In this document: positions 35,425 through 46,568 of the stretch, piece by piece | How the letters are laid out: every line of letters begins with the position of its first letter | How positions within the stretch are numbered: the stretch's first letter is position 1 | Source: Serratia marcescens | Lineage (GTDB): Bacteria > Pseudomonadota > Gammaproteobacteria > Enterobacterales > Enterobacteriaceae | DNA: 64,000 nucleotides | Direction of reading: 5' to 3' | Assembly: GCA_015548865.1 (NCBI GenBank) | Contig: JADMXW010000001.1 | Span: 186,001 to 250,000 of the forward strand | Translations under genes and position numbers: made by a program | Notes under the pieces: generated by a model | What the model was told of the DNA's origin: nothing | The model's input: only the letters and a program-made list of their open reading frames with translations | The model's database searches: none

Positions 35425-35967
35425 TCAGAATGGAATGTCGTCGTCAAAGTCCATTGGTGGTTCATTGCCGCTCGGCATGGGCGCATTGTTTTGCTGACGC
35501 GGTGCTTGTTGTGCACCCCCGCTAAAGGCTTGTCCACCCTGAGGCTGCTGCGGTTGGCCCCAACCACCCTGCGGCGCGCTGTTGCCTGCATTGCCACCTG
35601 CCGGTGCGCCACCGCCTTGACGGCCGCCCAGCATTTGCATTGAGCCGGAAATATCGACCACCACTTCCGTGGTGTAGCGATCCTGCCCGCTTTGATCCTG
35701 CCATTTACGTGTACGCAACTGGCCTTCGACATACACCTGTGAACCTTTACGCAGGTATTCCCCAGCCACTTCAGCCAGCTTTCCGTACAGCGTGACACGG
35801 TGCCATTCTGTACGTTCTTTTTGCTCGCCGGTCTGCTTGTCGCGCCAGGTATCTGACGTGGCCAGAGTCAGGTTAGCAACGGCACCACCGTTCGGCAGAT
35901 AACGGACTTCTGGGTCTTGCCCCAGATTCCCGACAAGAATCACTTTATTAACGCCTCTGCTGGCCAT
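35425..35967 (-). CDS. ssb: Single-stranded DNA-binding protein
   Basis: A 180-residue SSB. The OB-fold occupies residues 1-110 ([49 protein letters not shown]); a Gly/Gln-rich linker follows, and the C-terminal tip [10 protein letters not shown] is the conserved partner-binding motif. It coats single-stranded DNA in replication and repair. It is divergent from uvrA with a shared LexA box between them, and starts after CAGGAG. Confidence 0.98.
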   Translation of the reverse strand: MASRGVNKVILVGNLGQDPEVRYLPNGGAVANLTLATSDTWRDKQTGEQKERTEWHRVTLYGKLAEVAGEYLRKGSQVYVEGQLRTRKWQDQSGQDRYTTEVVVDISGSMQMLGGRQGGGAPAGGNAGNSAPQGGWGQPQQPQGGQAFSGGAQQAPRQQNNAPMPSGNEPPMDFDDDIPF

Positions 35968-36092
35968 GCTTGTGTCTCCTGATAAGTCAATACTAAAAGT
36001 CTAAGCGAGAAATGATAACATGCCAGCCTTGTGCTGAGTACCCGCGATGTCGCATCCACACTTTTTTTATTGGTTACATTGTTGCATTGGAA

Positions 36093-36112
36093 TACTGGAT
36101 ATTTATTCAGTT
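36093..36112. promoter_or_regulatory. LexA (SOS) box between ssb and uvrA
   Basis: TACTGGATATTTATTCAG keeps CTG-N10-CAG, matching the SOS consensus TACTGTATATATATACAGTA at most positions. It lies in the 305-base ssb/uvrA gap, as in E. coli, where uvrA is LexA-controlled. Confidence 0.8.
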
Positions 36113-36272
36113 TTTTGTTAGCGTATTTCTCCTGCTTGTTCCCTTACAGGGCCGCCTTCTGCGGTGCTAAAAAACGCAGCTGGTGTTTTTTTGTGTCATA
36201 ATTGCACGTTTCGTACCGGTTATCTCCGCCTGCGGGATGATGAAAATAGCGTTAACTCCGGGATGTATGTGA

Positions 36273-39104
36273 ATGGATAAGATCGAAGTTCGTGGTGCCC
36301 GTACTCATAACCTCAAAAATATCAATCTGATAATTCCGCGCGATAAACTGATTGTGGTCACCGGGCTGTCGGGGTCCGGTAAGTCTTCGCTGGCGTTTGA
36401 TACTCTGTATGCGGAAGGACAGCGGCGCTATGTGGAATCGTTGTCTGCCTATGCGCGCCAGTTTCTTTCTTTGATGGAGAAACCGGACGTAGATCACATC
36501 GAAGGGTTGTCTCCGGCAATTTCTATCGAGCAAAAATCCACTTCCCATAACCCGCGTTCAACCGTAGGCACCATTACCGAGATCCACGATTATCTGCGTC
36601 TGCTATTTGCCCGAGTGGGCGAGCCGCGCTGTCCCGATCACGATGTGCCACTGGCCGCCCAGACCGTCAGCCAGATGGTGGATAACGTGCTGGCACAACC
36701 GGAAGGTGCGCGCCTGATGCTGCTCGCGCCCATTATCAAAGATCGTAAGGGTGAGCATACCAAAACGCTGGAAAATCTGGCGACACAAGGCTATATCCGT
36801 GCTCGTATTGACGGCGAAGTGTGCGATCTCTCCGATCCGCCCAAACTGGAGCTACAGAAGAAGCACACCATTGAAGTGGTTGTCGATCGTTTCAAAGTGC
36901 GTGAGGATTTGGCTCAGCGTCTGGCTGAATCGTTTGAAACCGCGCTGGAGCTTTCCGGTGGTAGCGCCATCGTGGCGGATATGGATGACAGTAAACAGCC
37001 TGAATTGTTGTTCTCTGCCAACTTCGCTTGCCCGCAGTGTGGCTACAGTATGCATGAGCTGGAGCCGCGCATGTTCTCCTTTAACAACCCGGCAGGCGCT
37101 TGCCCGAGCTGTGATGGGTTAGGTGTGCAGCAGTTCTTCGATCCCGCTCGCGTAGTGCAGAACGGTGAGCTGTCGCTGGCGGGCGGTGCGATTCGCGGCT
37201 GGGATCGGCGTAACTTTTACTATTTTCAGATGCTGCGCTCGCTGGCGGACCATTACCGCTTTGATGTAGAAGTGCCTTACGACAGCCTGAATGAAAAAAT
37301 CCGCCACATTATTCTCTATGGTTCAGGCAAAGAAACTATCGAGTTTAAGTACATCAACGATCGTGGTGATACTTCCGTGCGACGTCATCCCTTCGAAGGG
37401 GTGTTGAACAACATGGAACGGCGCTACAAGGAAACAGAATCGAGCGCGGTGCGAGAAGAATTGGCTAAGTTCATCAGCAACCGTCCTTGCACCAGTTGTA
37501 ATGGCACGCGTTTACGCAAAGAAGCGCGTCATGTGTTTGTCGAACAGACTACGCTGCCACAGATTTCCGATATGAGTATTGGCCATGCGATGACGTTCTT
37601 CCAAAATATGAAGTTGAGCGGGCAACGCGCGCAGATCGCTGAAAAAGTGTTGAAAGAGATCGGCGATCGTTTGAAGTTTCTGGTCAACGTGGGATTGAAC
37701 TACCTGTCGTTGTCGCGTTCTGCTGAGACACTTTCCGGTGGTGAAGCACAGCGTATTCGTCTGGCAAGCCAAATTGGCGCTGGGTTGGTCGGGGTTATGT
37801 ACGTGTTGGATGAGCCCTCTATTGGCCTACACCAGCGAGATAACGAACGTTTGTTGGAAACGCTTATTCACCTGCGCAATCTGGGTAACACGGTGATTGT
37901 GGTGGAGCATGATGAAGATGCCATTCGTGCGGCGGATCATGTGATTGATATTGGGCCGGGTGCGGGTGTGCACGGTGGGCAGGTTGTGGCTGAAGGCTCG
38001 GTAGAGCAGATCATGGCGGTGCCAGAATCGCTGACCGGCCAGTATCTCAGTGGTGAACGAAAAATTTCAGTACCATCGCAACGCGTACCTGCCGATCCGA
38101 CCAAAGTGTTGAAATTGGTTGGCGCCAAGGGTAACAACCTGAAAGATGTTACGCTGACGCTGCCTGTTGGGTTGTTCACTTGCATTACCGGTGTCTCAGG
38201 TTCAGGTAAATCAACGCTGATTAATGATACCTTGTTCCCGCTGGCGCAACGGCAGCTCAATGGTGCGACGTTGGCAGAGCCAGCGCCCTATCGTGAAATT
38301 CACGGCCTTGAGCATTTTGATAAGGTAATCGATATCGATCAAAGCCCCATTGGGCGCACGCCGCGTTCCAACCCTGCCACCTACACCGGCGTGTTTACGC
38401 CTATTCGTGAGTTGTTTGCTGGTGTGCCAGAGGCCAGAAGCCGAGGGTATAACCCAGGGCGTTTCAGTTTTAACGTGCGTGGTGGGCGCTGTGAGGCGTG
38501 TCAGGGGGATGGTGTCATCAAAGTGGAGATGCACTTCCTGCCGGATATTTATGTGCCGTGCGATCAGTGCAAGGGCAAACGCTACAATCGTGAAACGCTG
38601 GAAATCAAATACAAAGGTAAAAGCATTCACGAAGTGTTGGAGATGACGATTGAAGAAGCGCGTGACTTCTTTGATGCTATTCCTGCGTTGGCGCGTAAGC
38701 TGCAAACTCTAATTGACGTTGGCCTTTCCTATATCCGTCTTGGTCAGTCGGCTACAACGCTTTCAGGCGGTGAAGCGCAACGTGTGAAACTCTCTCGCGA
38801 GTTGTCCAAGCGGGGAACAGGTCAAACTCTCTATATTCTTGACGAGCCGACCACCGGGCTGCATTTTGCTGATATTCAACAACTATTGGATGTTTTGCAC
38901 CAGTTGCGCGATCAGGGTAATACTATTGTGGTGATTGAGCATAATCTGGATGTGATTAAAACGGCAGACTGGATTGTGGATCTTGGCCCTGAGGGAGGAA
39001 GCGGCGGTGGTCAAATTCTGGTATCCGGCACCCCTGAAACAGTAGCGAATTGTGAGCAATCACACACTGCGCGTTTCCTTAAGCCGATATTAGCGCGCGG
39101 TTAG
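36273..39104 (+). CDS. uvrA: UvrABC excinuclease subunit A
   Basis: A 943-residue nucleotide excision repair ATPase. Two ABC-type modules are seen: Walker [14 protein letters not shown] near residue 31 with signature [14 protein letters not shown] and Walker [10 protein letters not shown], and Walker [15 protein letters not shown] near 640 with [15 protein letters not shown] and ILDEPTTGL. Zinc-binding cysteines appear in CPQCGYS...CPSCDG and CEACQGDG...CDQCKG. UvrA dimers locate damage and load UvrB. Length equals E. coli UvrA (940). Expected SOS induction from the upstream LexA box. Confidence 0.98.
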   Translation: MDKIEVRGARTHNLKNINLIIPRDKLIVVTGLSGSGKSSLAFDTLYAEGQRRYVESLSAYARQFLSLMEKPDVDHIEGLSPAISIEQKSTSHNPRSTVGTITEIHDYLRLLFARVGEPRCPDHDVPLAAQTVSQMVDNVLAQPEGARLMLLAPIIKDRKGEHTKTLENLATQGYIRARIDGEVCDLSDPPKLELQKKHTIEVVVDRFKVREDLAQRLAESFETALELSGGSAIVADMDDSKQPELLFSANFACPQCGYSMHELEPRMFSFNNPAGACPSCDGLGVQQFFDPARVVQNGELSLAGGAIRGWDRRNFYYFQMLRSLADHYRFDVEVPYDSLNEKIRHIILYGSGKETIEFKYINDRGDTSVRRHPFEGVLNNMERRYKETESSAVREELAKFISNRPCTSCNGTRLRKEARHVFVEQTTLPQISDMSIGHAMTFFQNMKLSGQRAQIAEKVLKEIGDRLKFLVNVGLNYLSLSRSAETLSGGEAQRIRLASQIGAGLVGVMYVLDEPSIGLHQRDNERLLETLIHLRNLGNTVIVVEHDEDAIRAADHVIDIGPGAGVHGGQVVAEGSVEQIMAVPESLTGQYLSGERKISVPSQRVPADPTKVLKLVGAKGNNLKDVTLTLPVGLFTCITGVSGSGKSTLINDTLFPLAQRQLNGATLAEPAPYREIHGLEHFDKVIDIDQSPIGRTPRSNPATYTGVFTPIRELFAGVPEARSRGYNPGRFSFNVRGGRCEACQGDGVIKVEMHFLPDIYVPCDQCKGKRYNRETLEIKYKGKSIHEVLEMTIEEARDFFDAIPALARKLQTLIDVGLSYIRLGQSATTLSGGEAQRVKLSRELSKRGTGQTLYILDEPTTGLHFADIQQLLDVLHQLRDQGNTIVVIEHNLDVIKTADWIVDLGPEGGSGGGQILVSGTPETVANCEQSHTARFLKPILARG

Positions 39105-39249
39105 CGTTGTTTACGACGCTCGGTGTCATGCCGGGCGTCATTTATATACCTGTCATCTTTCTTTTATTTCGATAAGCCTCTGCTTATTGTGCTACTATTA
39201 TTTCGGGCGAAAAAATCTCTCTCTACACGTATCAATATAGAAATATTTT

Positions 39250-39380
39250 CTATGCTTGCCACTATTTTAAGTGGCAGGTATGTTGGCTGCGTTCGCTCAC
39301 TCGGATCATTTATCTGAGTAAACTTATCCGAGTTCACTCATTTGTTGCCGTCCTGCAACTCGAATTATTTAAGGTGTATA
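39250..39380. repeat. ERIC-like palindromic repeat (diverged copy)
   Basis: TTGGCTGCGTTCGCTCAC, then an inverted pair CTCGGAT...ATCCGAG, then CTGCAACTCGAATTATTT match the interior and right arm of the copy at 50596-50788; the left arm is degraded. It lies in the 775-base gene-free gap between uvrA and the chemoreceptor. Confidence 0.65.
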
Positions 39381-39531
39381 TTCTTTGCGTGCCTCATGTA
39401 ATTTTTTCCGTTAAGAAATATATGCAGAGGCATTTTTTATCTATTGCATGATTCTGTCGATCGATCTGCTTATATTGATAGGTTTTATCTTTTATTTATT
39501 ATTTTTTAAGTGATTAAAACGATCAATAAGG

Positions 39532-39558
39532 TAAAGATGATGTGCTTATTGCCGATAA
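39532..39558 (+). promoter_or_regulatory. Sigma-28 (FliA) promoter for the chemoreceptor
   Basis: TAAA, a 15-base spacer and GCCGATAA match the flagellar class 3 promoter consensus exactly. Transcription would start near 39566, giving a leader of about 310 bases before the receptor ATG. The leader contains an 8-base stem (TGCTATTT / AAATAGCA) near 39711-39733, but no known riboswitch that I can recognise. Confidence 0.75.
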
Positions 39559-39879
39559 ACCTAGAGACATCAGAGGTAAGTTGGAGCGAAGCGAAGCAGA
39601 TAATAACAATCATCAACGTATCATGACGACGATTGCTCGTTAACATTAAGCAGCGATACTTCGCGTCAGGTTTTATTTTTTCGATGATAGCACTGAATCA
39701 TAGGTGAGGGGATGCTATTTCCCTTACATCGGTAAAATAGCAATTTATATTGCTTGGTGTTAACGCGAGACAGGCGATTCTATGTGCTTCGCTAGCAACG
39801 GGTCATTACTCATTCTGATGGTATTAAACAATGGAAGAATAACCTGACTGTGGTATGCAATATGGAAAAGGAGTGAATA

Positions 39880-41547
39880 ATGAATATCGCTAACTGGCGC
39901 ATCGGCTATCGCTTGGGCAGTGGATTTGCTTTTCTGGTGCTAATGCTGTTTGTGGTTAATGCTTTCTCAATCACTAAATTGTCGTTGTTTCATGAAGATG
40001 CAAAGCTGATTGTGACTCGGGTTTATCCAGATACGGTGACTACTACCGATCTGATCGATGTGGTCAACAGCACACTGGTTGCCTACCAGCGGTTGTTGCT
40101 GGTTACCGATCCTGCAGAAGTAAAAAGTACGCTAGACATGTTGGGTGACCTGCGTAAACGCGGAGGTCAACTGCTGGATAAGTTGGTCGCCAGTAACAGC
40201 CCTGAAGCGTCTCAAAAGGTCATTCGTGATATTCAACAGATTCGCCCACAATTTCTGGCATCGGGCGATAGAATTATCGCATCTCTGACCGCGGGCGAGA
40301 GAGACAGTGGTATTCGAGAATTCACCACTACCATGAATGAAGTGCAACGCAGCTACCGAGAACAAGTACGCAAACTGGTTGCTTTTCAAAATGGGACTAT
40401 GACCAAAACCCTCGATACAATGACAGCGACGTACAATGAAACTCGCCTGTTGCTGGTGTTGATCTGTCTGCTAGCGGCCGTCGCGGGGGGCGTGATTGCC
40501 TGGTTGATTACCCGCAGCGTGATCCGTCCAATTAATCAGGCGCTAGCATTGGCCGATCGTGTTGCGCAGGGCGATCTTACTTTTCGAGTACAGGTTGCTC
40601 ACCAGGATGAAACCGGGCTGTTGCTCAAAGCGCTGGATAACATGAACAGCAGCTTACGGCATATTGTTGGTCAGGTTCGTGATGGGGCAGAGGCTATTTC
40701 AACGGCTGCTTCGCAGATTGCAGCAGGTAATCAGGATCTTTCAGCACGCACAGAAGAACAGGCCAGCTCACTGGAGCAAACGGCGTCTTCCATGGAAGAG
40801 CTGACCTCAACCATCAAGAACACGGCGGATAACACGCGTCAGGCAACGTCGGTCTCTCATCAAGCATCTGATGCGGCCAAAAATAGCAGTGAAGTAATGC
40901 TGTCAGTAACACAAAAAATGCGTGGTATTCAATCTTCATCTCAGCGCATGGCTGAGATTATCGGCGTTATCGATAGTATTGCGTTTCAAACCAATATACT
41001 GGCGCTGAATGCTGCCGTTGAAGCGGCGCGTGCAGGTGAGCAGGGACGCGGCTTTGCTGTGGTTGCGAGCGAGGTGCGCTCGTTAGCGCAGCGTAGTGCG
41101 ACGGCGGCCAAAGAGATTAAGGAACTGATCGATGATTCTGTTAGCAAAATTCAGGATGGGATGAATTTGGTGGACAGCGCTGATGATACGTTGGGCCGTT
41201 TGACTAATCATGTACAGGAAGTTAACGCGATCATTGCTGAGATTTCCCAAGCGAGCCAAGAGCAAAGCGAAGGTGTCAGCCAGATCAACGTTGCGGTTGG
41301 ACAAATTGATACTACGACGCAGCAAAATGCTGCGCTGGTTGAAGAATCTGCGGCGGCAGCGATATCGCTGCAATCTCAGGCTTCAGCATTAACCCAGATG
41401 GTGAGTGCATTTAAACTCACAGCGGGAGAGACAGTTTCAGCGTCGTCGGCGCAGCGCGAATCAGCCTCGGTGATGTCTACTAAACCCGCATTAGCGTTGG
41501 CTACGGGCACGTCAGTGAAGAATAACCAGGACTGGACGTCGTTTTGA
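39880..41547 (+). CDS. Methyl-accepting chemotaxis protein with CheR/CheB docking tail
   Basis: A 555-residue receptor. TM1 ([16 protein letters not shown]) leads to a four-helix-bundle periplasmic domain of ~155 residues, TM2 ([21 protein letters not shown]), a HAMP domain ([20 protein letters not shown]) and the methylation/signalling helices with the tip [26 protein letters not shown]. The very C-terminus is DWTSF, of the xWxxF type that docks CheR and CheB, unlike the receptor at 5865-7475. Ribosome site AAGGAG precedes the ATG. Ligand unknown. Confidence 0.95.
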   Translation: MNIANWRIGYRLGSGFAFLVLMLFVVNAFSITKLSLFHEDAKLIVTRVYPDTVTTTDLIDVVNSTLVAYQRLLLVTDPAEVKSTLDMLGDLRKRGGQLLDKLVASNSPEASQKVIRDIQQIRPQFLASGDRIIASLTAGERDSGIREFTTTMNEVQRSYREQVRKLVAFQNGTMTKTLDTMTATYNETRLLLVLICLLAAVAGGVIAWLITRSVIRPINQALALADRVAQGDLTFRVQVAHQDETGLLLKALDNMNSSLRHIVGQVRDGAEAISTAASQIAAGNQDLSARTEEQASSLEQTASSMEELTSTIKNTADNTRQATSVSHQASDAAKNSSEVMLSVTQKMRGIQSSSQRMAEIIGVIDSIAFQTNILALNAAVEAARAGEQGRGFAVVASEVRSLAQRSATAAKEIKELIDDSVSKIQDGMNLVDSADDTLGRLTNHVQEVNAIIAEISQASQEQSEGVSQINVAVGQIDTTTQQNAALVEESAAAAISLQSQASALTQMVSAFKLTAGETVSASSAQRESASVMSTKPALALATGTSVKNNQDWTSF

Positions 41548-41601
41548 GTTGCATTTGGGCGCCGTATTTCTAGCGCCCAGTTTTCTTCCCTCCGTCCAGC
41601 A

Positions 41602-43221
41602 CTAATCATTTTGCTGCTTATGTAGCATCAGCGCCAAATCTTCCGGGATGTCTTGCACAATCACTTTATTGCGCCCAGCCTTTTTGGCGCGATAGAGCGC
41701 ATTATCAGCGGTTTTCAATGCTGCATCGATAGGGACTTCTTTCGGCAAAAAGGAGGTTACACCAATAGAAATGGTGATGTGCTGGCAGATGGGAAACGCC
41801 ATGTCAGCGACGTTTTTGCGTAACCGTTCAGCGATGACGACAGCCAGATGGATATCAATACCGGGCAGCAGCATTAAAAATTCTTCTCCTCCTGTTCGGC
41901 ATACCAGATCTGTTTTACGCGAGTGGGTTTTTAAATGTCGTCCCAGCATTTTGATGACTTCATCACCCACATCGTGTCCGTAGGTGTCATTCACGTTTTT
42001 AAAATGATCGATATCGATGACAATCACTGAAACGACACTGTTATTGAGCAGCGACATCTCAATATTTTCATGCAGACCACGTCGGTTGAGAAGGCCTGTG
42101 AGAGGATCGGTGTGGGCCTGTGAGCTGAGTTTACCGATACGTTTATGCAGAAGAATGGTGCCCCACAGAATAACGCGTTTAAGGTGTTCAACCTCAAAAT
42201 ACCAAGAGGAAACTGCGCGAATTTTGCTGATTACGTCGGGGTCGTCCATTCGACTTGCAGCCAATCCCAACATGCGCAATGGTTTAGCTATATAAATGGT
42301 AAGAAGGGTAATTATAAACATAGTTATGAGCACCACGGGGGCACTTTTCTTTGTCACATCAATCATCACATTATTTAATGCCTGAGTGACGATCTGCTCG
42401 GTTTGCAACGTAAGAATAATCCAATCCGCACCTTTAACTTTCGCAAATCCGGCTAAAAATGTTGCCCCGTGTAAATCAGTCAACCGAAAGTTTCCTTTAT
42501 TTCCTAGCAAGGCCATTTGTTGTAGTGAGTTATCATCAATTTTCTGGCCGATTTTGTTTTTATCATGATGATAAATAATCGTACCATCTTTATTAAGGAC
42601 AAACGTATCGTAATTGTCATCATCAAATTGAGAATTCATGAATTCATTTGTAGAATTGCGGTTGTTAAGATAAATAGAACCGCCAACATATCCAAGCTGT
42701 GTGCCTTCTGCATTGCGGATAGGAACTGAAATATAGACGATAAGGTTACCAATCAAGGAAACATAGGGCTGACTGATGAAAAAAGTATTGGCTTCAATGG
42801 TGGCTGCATGGGATGGCGATGTCAGACGAGCATCAATGACCCCCGGCTGTAAAGGTGAAAAGGCGCGAATGTAACCCTGCTTATCTATGACAGAGACGGA
42901 GTTGAAACGGTGGCCAATCTGTCGAATCCTTTCTACTTCTTTTTGCAGGGTATCAGCATTTTTCATGTTATCTGCGAGCTGTTGAGCGCTATAGCTGAGT
43001 TGTGCTTGGGAGGAAGAAAAAAAAGTTTCGACAGTATTCGCGAGTTTTAATGAATAGTTAAGATTTATTTTAAAAAACTGATCGGTCAATAATTTTTTTT
43101 GTGTATCGTAGAAAGCGAAATAGCTATTTACAAAAATAACTGACATGCCGGAAAGTGCGATAAAAAGGATGAGTCGTCGTAAATTGACCTGAAGAATGAA
43201 ATGCTTCTGAAGTGATTTCAT
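41602..43221 (-). CDS. Membrane diguanylate cyclase with dCACHE sensor
   Basis: A 539-residue protein. TM1 (LILFIALSGMSVIFVNSYFAF), a periplasmic double-Cache domain of ~240 residues (SVIDKQGYIRAFSPLQ, DTFVLNKDGTIIYHH), TM2 (APVVLITMFIITLLTIYI), then a GGDEF domain: DPLTGLLNRRG, IDIDHFKNVNDTYGHDVGDEVI and the active site RTGGEEF. All catalytic residues are intact, so c-di-GMP synthesis is expected. No RxxD inhibitory site is clear five residues before GGEEF. Convergent with the chemoreceptor and preceded by a FliA-like promoter. Confidence 0.95.
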   Translation of the reverse strand: MKSLQKHFILQVNLRRLILFIALSGMSVIFVNSYFAFYDTQKKLLTDQFFKINLNYSLKLANTVETFFSSSQAQLSYSAQQLADNMKNADTLQKEVERIRQIGHRFNSVSVIDKQGYIRAFSPLQPGVIDARLTSPSHAATIEANTFFISQPYVSLIGNLIVYISVPIRNAEGTQLGYVGGSIYLNNRNSTNEFMNSQFDDDNYDTFVLNKDGTIIYHHDKNKIGQKIDDNSLQQMALLGNKGNFRLTDLHGATFLAGFAKVKGADWIILTLQTEQIVTQALNNVMIDVTKKSAPVVLITMFIITLLTIYIAKPLRMLGLAASRMDDPDVISKIRAVSSWYFEVEHLKRVILWGTILLHKRIGKLSSQAHTDPLTGLLNRRGLHENIEMSLLNNSVVSVIVIDIDHFKNVNDTYGHDVGDEVIKMLGRHLKTHSRKTDLVCRTGGEEFLMLLPGIDIHLAVVIAERLRKNVADMAFPICQHITISIGVTSFLPKEVPIDAALKTADNALYRAKKAGRNKVIVQDIPEDLALMLHKQQND

Positions 43222-43541
43222 TTATTATCTTTCTGCTTATTATTGTTGTCGCAAAACAGCGAGCGATCGGCTGTTCAACATCATGATGTAAGTTAATGAT
43301 TAAGAAAGTGAATGTAAAAAAACTCTTTCTCTTTCACTGTAGGAGGAGACCCGCTCCCATTCACCTCAGATTCAACTGAGGACTTCGCCCTATCCACCGA
43401 CATCTGCTGGGTAATAAATTGTGGGATATCACATAAGTAGTAGTTCAGAGCTAGCGGGGTGTCAATGGCGCCCTATATAAAAGTTTCTTATGAATCACAG
43501 GGAAAGGCGAAGAGTGAGGGGGCGTGAGAGGGTAAAAGAGA
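43222..43541. other. Intergenic region between tyrB and the diguanylate cyclase gene
   Basis: About 320 bases with no credible ORF. It carries the FliA-like promoter near its left end and a hairpin (CCTCAGATTCAACTGAGG, 43362-43379) in the middle; the rest shows nothing I can name. Confidence 0.5.
43264..43290 (-). promoter_or_regulatory. Candidate sigma-28 promoter of the diguanylate cyclase gene
   Basis: On the minus strand TACA, a 15-base spacer and GCCGATCG resemble the FliA consensus TAAA-N15-GCCGATAA (9 of 12 bases, correct spacing). It would start transcription about 35 bases before the ATG. Confidence 0.45.
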
Positions 43542-43567
43542 AAGGCTTAACGTTAGCGTTAAGCCTT
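43542..43567 (-). terminator. Terminator of tyrB
   Basis: AAGGCTTAACG and CGTTAAGCCTT form a perfect 11-base stem with a TTAG loop, followed on the minus strand by TCTTTT. It begins nine bases after the tyrB stop. Confidence 0.85.
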
Positions 43568-43575
43568 ATAAAATA

Positions 43576-44769
43576 TTATTGAACCGCAGCGAACGCTTTG
43601 GCTACGCGTGCGACGTTACCTGAGTTCAGGCCAGCAACGCACATTCTGCCGCTGGCAATCAGATATACACCAAACTCGTCACGTAAGCGATCAACCTGTA
43701 GCGGGCTGAAACCGGTGTAGCTGAACATTCCACGCTGTGTTAGCAGGTAGTCAAAATTGCGCGCTGGCAGTTCCGCTTTCAGGGCATCAACCAGCGCTTT
43801 ACGCATGGAGAGAATACGTGAACGCATTTCTTCGACTTCAGCTTTCCACTCCGCATTACGCGCAGCATCATTCAGCACGTTAGAAACAACCTGTGCGCCG
43901 TAATTCGGTGGTGTTGAGTAGTTGCGACGCACCGTGGCTTTCAGTTGCCCTAATACTCGCTGTGCGCTATCGGCATCTTCACACACTACGGAGAGCCCGC
44001 CAACGCGTTCACTATAGAGTGAAAAAATCTTGGAGAAGGAGTTGGCAATCAAGGCTGGAACGCCCGCGCTGGCAACGGCGCGCAATGCGTAAGCATCGGC
44101 ATCAATGCCGCCACCAAAGCCTTGATAGGCGATATCCATAAACGGGATCAGTTCATGTTTGATAACAGTTTCAATAATGCGATCCCATTGCGTATTGGTC
44201 AGATCGGAACCTGTTGGGTTATGGCAGCACGGGTGCAACAATATAATGCTACGTGCTGGCAAACTTTCCAGCGTAGCGAGCATGGCGTCAAAATTTACGC
44301 CCAGCGTCTGCGCATCAAAGTAGGGATAGGTATGAACCTTGAATCCTGCACCGGCAAAAATAGCGATGTGGTTTTCCCAAGTCGGATCGCTGACCCAAAC
44401 CTCAGATTCAGGGAAATAGTGTTTCAAGAAGTCAGCGCCCACTTTCAGCGCGCCAGAACCGCCGAGTGTTTGAATGGTTGCAATGCGGTTTGCTGCCAGC
44501 GCCGGGTGTTCTTTGCCGAACAACAGTGTCTGAATAGCGGAACGATACGGCTGAAAACCTTCCATGGGTAGATAAGAAGTAGCCGCTTTAGGCTGCGCTT
44601 CAAGCACATCAATAGCGCTGCTCACGGCGCGTAGTTGCGGGATAATATTCTGTTCGTTGTAATAGAGCCCGATACTGAGATTGATCTTATCCGCGCGTGG
44701 ATCCTGCTTATATTTTTCCATCAGAGACAGGATAGGATCTCCGGCATAGGTATCGACATGTTGAAACAC
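43576..44769 (-). CDS. tyrB: Aromatic amino acid aminotransferase
   Basis: A 397-residue class I aminotransferase, the same length as E. coli TyrB/AspC. The PLP lysine lies in [15 protein letters not shown]; substrate arginines are in the C-terminal [10 protein letters not shown] region. It makes tyrosine and phenylalanine from the keto acids with glutamate and can act on leucine. Its place next to alr-dnaB is the E. coli tyrB locus, so TyrB is preferred to AspC. The leader just upstream contains a CCACGC/GCGTGG hairpin; I see no clear TyrR box. Confidence 0.95.
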   Translation of the reverse strand: MFQHVDTYAGDPILSLMEKYKQDPRADKINLSIGLYYNEQNIIPQLRAVSSAIDVLEAQPKAATSYLPMEGFQPYRSAIQTLLFGKEHPALAANRIATIQTLGGSGALKVGADFLKHYFPESEVWVSDPTWENHIAIFAGAGFKVHTYPYFDAQTLGVNFDAMLATLESLPARSIILLHPCCHNPTGSDLTNTQWDRIIETVIKHELIPFMDIAYQGFGGGIDADAYALRAVASAGVPALIANSFSKIFSLYSERVGGLSVVCEDADSAQRVLGQLKATVRRNYSTPPNYGAQVVSNVLNDAARNAEWKAEVEEMRSRILSMRKALVDALKAELPARNFDYLLTQRGMFSYTGFSPLQVDRLRDEFGVYLIASGRMCVAGLNSGNVARVAKAFAAVQ

Positions 44770-44864
44770 GTTTTTTTCTCCTGAAATAATCGTCTGCCAC
44801 GCTTTATGCGTGGCGTGGTATCGGGGTAAATCATTATTATAGCTTGTGCGTAACCCTAAGGGGG

Positions 44865-45479
44865 TTAGACCGTATAACGCCCTGGGCGGTGATTCATTGC
44901 AATGATCAGGTTGAGGATCACGGCACCCAATACGGAAACGACCAGCATAGGTATGCTTACCACAAACAGGGAAGCCAGCACAATCACCACATCAAGCGCC
45001 ATTTGAAACTTGCCGGCGCGGATACCGTAATGATCCTGGAGGTAGAGTGCTAAAATATTGACGCCACCCAGGCTCGCCTTATGGCGAAACAGTACGATAA
45101 AGCCCAGACCGATAATGATGTTGCCAAACAGCGTGGCATAGAAAGGCTGAAGTTTATCGAAGTGGACAAACAGAGGATGTACGTCCGACAGCACGGAAAC
45201 CAAGCCGACGGCACAGAATGTCTTGATGGTAAAATGCCAGCCCATGCGGCGAACGGCCAGATAGTAAAACGGCAGGTTGATGAGAAAGAAAATAGTGCCA
45301 AAGGAAATGTGCGTGATGTAGTGCAGCAGGAAAGCCATCCCCGCTGTGCCACCCGTGAGCGCGCCAGATTGACGTAATAAGATGATCCCGAACGACACCA
45401 TCAATGAGCCAATCAACAGGGCCAGAACATCTTCCAGCAGGGTGTGTTTTAGATTTTCAGTTGTAACAACGTTATCCAT
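44865..45479 (-). CDS. YitT family membrane protein
   Basis: A 204-residue inner-membrane protein with about five to six hydrophobic helices ([56 protein letters not shown]). [11 protein letters not shown] and [11 protein letters not shown] are typical of the YitT/DUF161 family, whose function is unknown but is often linked to transport. The start is set at 45479 ([10 protein letters not shown]). It sits upstream of tyrB on the same strand and downstream of an Lrp-type regulator gene, an insertion relative to the E. coli tyrB-alr order. Confidence 0.85.
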   Translation of the reverse strand: MDNVVTTENLKHTLLEDVLALLIGSLMVSFGIILLRQSGALTGGTAGMAFLLHYITHISFGTIFFLINLPFYYLAVRRMGWHFTIKTFCAVGLVSVLSDVHPLFVHFDKLQPFYATLFGNIIIGLGFIVLFRHKASLGGVNILALYLQDHYGIRAGKFQMALDVVIVLASLFVVSIPMLVVSVLGAVILNLIIAMNHRPGRYTV

Positions 45480-45656
45480 GGTGCGCTCAATGGCAGAAAA
45501 AAATAAATGTGGGAATAACCCAAGCAAGAAGTGCACCAAATAGAGTGCTACTTAAGGGGATTCAGGGTGATTAGCGCTATTAATAAGCGTAACTTATTGA
45601 AATGTAAAAGTCAGTAATTGCACAAAAAACGCATTTTATCTCTTATTATTGCTATC

Positions 45657-45687
45657 TTTGCGCATAAAAAACAAATTTATGCGTAAA
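45657..45687. promoter_or_regulatory. Inverted repeat upstream of the YitT gene
   Basis: TTTGCGCATAAA and TTTATGCGTAAA are near-perfect 12-base inverted arms around a seven-base spacer. It lies between the Lrp-type gene and yitT, about 180 bases before the latter, and could be an operator for the adjacent regulator or an end hairpin. Confidence 0.4.
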
Positions 45688-45742
45688 TCGACTACCGCTT
45701 CGCACCAAAAAGAGGCGTTACGCTCCATGATGGTGCGAGCGC

Positions 45743-46207
45743 TCAGTTCGGTAACATGAGCCCGTTCTCTTTCAGACGATTTAAAACGACGGACGTCTTC
45801 AAGTGAGATACGCTCTTGTTTTGTGACAAAATGCGGCTGATAAGGTCGCTCAGCCCTTGCAGATCCGCCACCGCAACTTTCAGCAAATAGTCCGCATCGC
45901 CAGTGGTTTTATAGGCGTCAATAATCGCATCTACCTCTCCCAGCATCTGGTGGAAGCGTTCTACATAGTCGGTGGTATGGTTGATAAGCCGTACTTCTAT
46001 CAAACCGAGGCACTCCAGACCGATAGCATTAGGGGCCAGCCGGGCATGATAGCCCAGGATCTGCTGGGCCTGCTCAAGCGCAATGCGACGGCGCGAACAC
46101 TGCGATGCCGATAACCCAATCAGATCGCTTAACTCCTGATTGGTCAATCGGCCATTGGTTTGCAGCAAGGTCAGCATTTTCAAATCATAATCGTCTATCT
46201 GGTACAT
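45743..46207 (-). CDS. Lrp/AsnC-family transcriptional regulator
   Basis: A 154-residue regulator. Helix-turn-helix residues ~1-60 (DDYDLKMLTLLQTNGRLTNQELSDLIGLSASQCSRRRIALE) are followed by the RAM ligand-binding domain (TTGDADYLLKVAVADLQGL, a classical Lrp block). It is divergent from the aroP-like permease across 361 bases and upstream of the YitT gene, so both are candidate targets. An amino acid, plausibly aromatic, is the expected effector. Confidence 0.92.
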   Translation of the reverse strand: MYQIDDYDLKMLTLLQTNGRLTNQELSDLIGLSASQCSRRRIALEQAQQILGYHARLAPNAIGLECLGLIEVRLINHTTDYVERFHQMLGEVDAIIDAYKTTGDADYLLKVAVADLQGLSDLISRILSQNKSVSHLKTSVVLNRLKENGLMLPN

Positions 46208-46568
46208 AGTGCTTTATCCGCATGATGTATCGGGGGATAAAACAGACTAACAGCTTTTTTATCCGGTCGTGTCGGTTCTTTTCATGTACAGGGAGGCTGG
46301 CGGGTTACACAAGAAATGGTCATGCACCGTATTGGCGCAATATCGTGCATTGAGTGATTCCTTTAAGGGCACTTTGTGCATTTTAATGCTTATTTATGCA
46401 TCAATCTACTTTTGCTGATGATGCAATATCACGCAATGTGATAGTAAAAATAATTAATATATTCATGATATTAGTTTCATTTATGCGACGAGTACTCTGC
46501 ATAATTACAGAGGCTGGCTTGATTGTTGCTATGAGGTTCCCAACACTTCATCTTATTCGGGGAATGTC
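46208..46568. other. Control region between the Lrp-type gene and the permease
   Basis: 361 bases, AT-rich near 46430-46480, with repeated TGCAT words (GTGCAT, TTGTGCATTTTAATGC, TTATGCATCAA) at 46345-46405 that could be regulator contacts. No ORF is credible. Confidence 0.4.

Noticed and set aside
39105-39879. Small ORF (39123-39317) and a possible c-di-GMP riboswitch before the chemoreceptor
   Set aside because: The ORF overlaps the repeat and has no ribosome site or protein character; no GEMM-type conserved blocks are seen in the leader.
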